DNA of 64,000 nucleotides. Source: Palsa-504 sp963800415 (GTDB lineage: Bacteria > Actinomycetota > Actinomycetes > Streptosporangiales > Streptosporangiaceae). The stretch lies in NCBI GenBank assembly GCA_963800415.1, contig CAWDBS010000075.1, forward strand, positions 14,184-78,183, given 5' to 3'. This document shows positions 63,814-64,000 of this stretch, piece after piece. How positions within the stretch are numbered: the stretch's first letter is position 1; each line of letters begins with the position of its first letter. The notes under the pieces were generated by a model. That model did not search any database. It was not told the origin of the DNA and saw only the letters and a list, made by a program, of their open reading frames with translations. Both the position numbers and the translations under genes were made by a program.

Positions 63814-64000
63814 GCGCCTCGACCGCGGTGTCACGGACCGAGCCCGGATCAGCGGGCGCGGGAAGGGCCGTGGCGGCGATCAGCACCGGGACCGTGCGGA
63901 TTCACCCCGAGCACGCTTACGGTAGCAGGAAACCGCTGTACTGGCGGCTGCTGACATCCCGGCATCGGACGCCTCCGCGGCCGGTCAACGTCTACGTCAT
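63810..64000 (+). CDS. MBL-fold metallohydrolase, N-terminal part (runs off the window)
   Basis: ATG 63810 overlaps the previous stop. The 63 residues visible, including ISTGTVRIHPEHAYGSRKPL, YWRLLTSRHRTPPRPVNVYV, match the start of metallo-beta-lactamase-fold hydrolases of the lactonase type; the metal-binding HxHxDH lies beyond the window. Preliminary. Confidence 0.6.
   Translation, partial: MSASTAVSRTEPGSAGAGRAVAAISTGTVRIHPEHAYGSRKPLYWRLLTSRHRTPPRPVNVYV

Overview
The window is very GC-rich with almost continuous long open frames on both strands, GTG starts, ATGA/TGATG/GTGA overlaps and actinobacterial protein families (fused acyl-CoA carboxylase, LAL-type LuxR regulators, DUF5999, PaaX, DUF427, DrrA-like ABC ATPase). 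It is best read as chromosomal accessory DNA of a filamentous or soil actinomycete; I cannot name the genus. It carries many insertion sequences and decayed genes.

Layout. 1-4140: 3' part of a single-chain acyl-CoA carboxylase. 4141-6240: IS110-family insertion. 6453-11213: operon for the two subunits and the ATPase activator of a 2-hydroxyacyl-CoA dehydratase / benzoyl-CoA reductase-type enzyme, split by an IS5-like element sitting exactly on the stop/start junction of genes 2 and 3. 12036-19183: an IS110 transposase gene cut in two by a 6.1-kb element with three tyrosine-recombinase-like proteins and an HTH/coiled-coil helper (Tn554 / recombinase-in-trio type). 19321-40294: acyl-CoA catabolic island: CoA ligases, SDR dehydrogenases, a paired acyl-CoA dehydrogenase, a BadI-like ring-opening hydrolase, an enoyl-CoA hydratase, an FAD/FeS oxidoreductase, and PaaX, HxlR and MarR regulators, interspersed with pseudogenes that have lost their middles. 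40589-49443: second mobile zone: a large serine recombinase, a tyrosine recombinase / XRE / zinc-ribbon integrase trio, and a MobC-relaxase pair whose relaxase has an in-frame amber codon. 50197-63813: decaying array of large LuxR (LAL/MalT-type) regulators with small companion genes, a K+-channel-like protein, a DrrAB-like ABC exporter, an MMPL remnant and a 1,052-bp direct duplication. The window ends inside an MBL-fold hydrolase.

How the genes fit together. The catabolic parts resemble, gene for gene, the anaerobic cyclohexanecarboxylate/benzoate route (CoA ligase, acyl-CoA dehydrogenase, enoyl-CoA hydratase, 2-hydroxyacyl-CoA dehydrogenase, BadI ring hydrolase, MarR regulator), with a BcrBC/HgdAB-like radical dehydratase or reductase nearby. 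Most of their promoters lie in short AT-rich islands sharing RATACTCT and TAGTCTA/CTAGACTA motifs, suggesting a common regulon. Pathway assignment is inference; family assignments come from motifs read by eye.
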